The notes under the pieces were generated by a model. It made no database searches. It was not told the origin of the DNA and saw nothing but the letters and a program-made list of their open reading frames with translations. 64,000 nt of DNA from Gynuella sp050296195 (GTDB taxonomy: Bacteria > Pseudomonadota > Gammaproteobacteria > Pseudomonadales > Natronospirillaceae): the NCBI RefSeq assembly GCF_050296195.1, contig NZ_JBNKRB010000005.1, one strand, 5' to 3'. Below, in pieces: positions 63,212 to 64,000 of the stretch. Every line of letters begins with the position of its first letter. Within the stretch, counting starts at the first letter, position 1. The translations under genes were made by a program, and so were the position numbers.

Positions 63212-64000
63212 TTAATGTCGGCTTTGGCGGGATTTTGGGTTACGCGGTAACCCAGTATGTTGGGTTCGAGCATGCTGATAACCGGTTCTTTTTGTTTGCT
63301 GACGCAGGCGATCTTTTTCCCGGCCGGATTCTGGAGGAACCAGATGCATTTTGCCACGACCAATCAAATGAGCTTTGCCCATCCGCTTAAGCGCCTGACG
63401 TAAAACCGGCCAGTTATCCGGATCATGATAGCGTAGAAAAGCTTTGTGCAAACGTCGCTGTTCCTTGGTTTTGGCACTGAATACAAACTCATTGCCAGCA
63501 GACTTGACCGGCTTAAGCGGATTCATTTCAGTAATGTACATAGTACTGGCTGTGGCCATTGGTGATGGATAAAAGTTCTGTACCTGATCCACCCGAAACT
63601 TGTTTTGTTTCAGCCACAGAGCCAGATTCATCATGTCTTCATCCGTCGAGCCCGGATGTGCAGAAATAAAATACGGAATCAGATACTGCTCTTTACCAGC
63701 CTCTCTGGAGAACCGTTCAAACATCGCCTTAAAACGATCATAGGTACCCATGCCGGGCTTCATCATTTTACTCAAAGGCCCGGTTTCTGAATGCTCCGGA
63801 GCAATCTTCAGGTATCCACCGACATGATGCGTCACCAGCTCACGCACATATTCTGGATCCTCCACGGCCAAGTCATAACGCAGGCCAGAAGCGATGGCGA
63901 TCTTTTTCACGCCGGAAATCGCCCGCGCCTTTCGATACAGCTGAGTGGTATGGCTGTGGTCCGTGTTCAGATTGCTGCAGATGGTCGGATACACGCAGCT
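63212..64000 (-). CDS. ygiQ: YgiQ-family radical SAM protein, 3' part (cut by window edge)
   Basis: The C-terminal about 262 residues of YgiQ (E. coli YgiQ is about 740), reading off the window end at 64000 with SCVYP..., so the start and the radical SAM core lie outside. Segments LATHHVGGYLKIAPEH-like (THHVGGYLKIAPEHSE), MKPGMGTYDRFK, PYFISAHPGSTDEDMMNLAL and VQNFYPSPMATASTMY match the family. The basic tail (REKDRLRQQTKRTGYQ) is typical. YgiQ is a conserved UPF0313 protein of unknown substrate. Partial at its 5' end only. Confidence 0.94.
   Translation of the reverse strand, partial: SCVYPTICSNLNTDHSHTTQLYRKARAISGVKKIAIASGLRYDLAVEDPEYVRELVTHHVGGYLKIAPEHSETGPLSKMMKPGMGTYDRFKAMFERFSREAGKEQYLIPYFISAHPGSTDEDMMNLALWLKQNKFRVDQVQNFYPSPMATASTMYITEMNPLKPVKSAGNEFVFSAKTKEQRRLHKAFLRYHDPDNWPVLRQALKRMGKAHLIGRGKMHLVPPESGREKDRLRQQTKRTGYQHARTQHTGLPRNPKSRQSRH

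Noticed and set aside
1..64000. tRNA, rRNA, CRISPR arrays, insertion sequences
   Set aside because: None seen by eye; a covariance-model and IS search would be the decisive test.

Overview
The window looks like chromosomal DNA of a gammaproteobacterium, most like marine Oceanospirillales-type relatives of Pseudomonas. The evidence is a class I adenylate cyclase (cyaA), rdgC, rapA, yaeQ, ygiQ, a DUF1631 gene, an EnvZ-type two-component pair and a complete Pseudomonas-style alginate cluster. The genus is an inference. I see no rRNA, tRNA, CRISPR array, insertion sequence or phage block. Most genes lie on the minus strand.

Layout. 0.2-7 kb: an exported protein of unknown function, then a deoxynucleoside catabolic operon deoC-deoA-deoB-deoD-cdd with a RutR-like palindrome upstream. 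7.4-15 kb: a DUF1631 protein, cyaA, and a response regulator/histidine kinase pair. 15-24.6 kb: a von Willebrand-domain lipoprotein, a small unknown lipoprotein, a membrane-embedded AraC regulator, rdgC, a WYL regulator, a RimB-RimK fusion overlapping a small zinc-ribbon gene, a VanZ-like protein and an acyltransferase. 24.6-33 kb: mostly housekeeping genes (GNAT, phhB, DUF2164, gloA), a GGDEF-EAL protein, a CobW/YjiA GTPase, TrkH and a CYTH protein.

33-48.7 kb: all twelve structural alginate genes in one minus-strand run, algD-alg8-alg44-algK-algE-algG-algI-algJ-algF-algX-algL-algA. It covers precursor synthesis (AlgA, AlgD), c-di-GMP-gated polymerisation (Alg8, Alg44), periplasmic modification (AlgG, I, J, F, X, L) and export (AlgK, AlgE). 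The acetylation block algIJF comes before algXL, unlike the standard Pseudomonas order. An 803-base gene-free, AT-rich leader precedes algD. Two c-di-GMP enzymes elsewhere in the window could in principle feed Alg44.

49-56 kb: a GNAT enzyme, an ABC-2 permease without an ATPase, a DyP peroxidase, then the most unusual locus: an Lgt-fold membrane protein, a radical SAM enzyme of the MJ0619/tetraether-synthase (Tes) type and a two-helix small membrane protein, in overlapping reading frames (52033-54381). This may be an undescribed lipid- or lipoprotein-modifying system. Next come a VOC protein, a pirin, and a short exported protein with a PEP-CTERM-like tail (VPEI, helix, basic end) preceded by a clear sigma-54 -24/-12 promoter and tandem upstream repeats. 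56.6-64 kb: rapA, an M48 protease with two YbjQ proteins, yaeQ, a diguanylate cyclase, and the 3' part of ygiQ, cut by the window edge.
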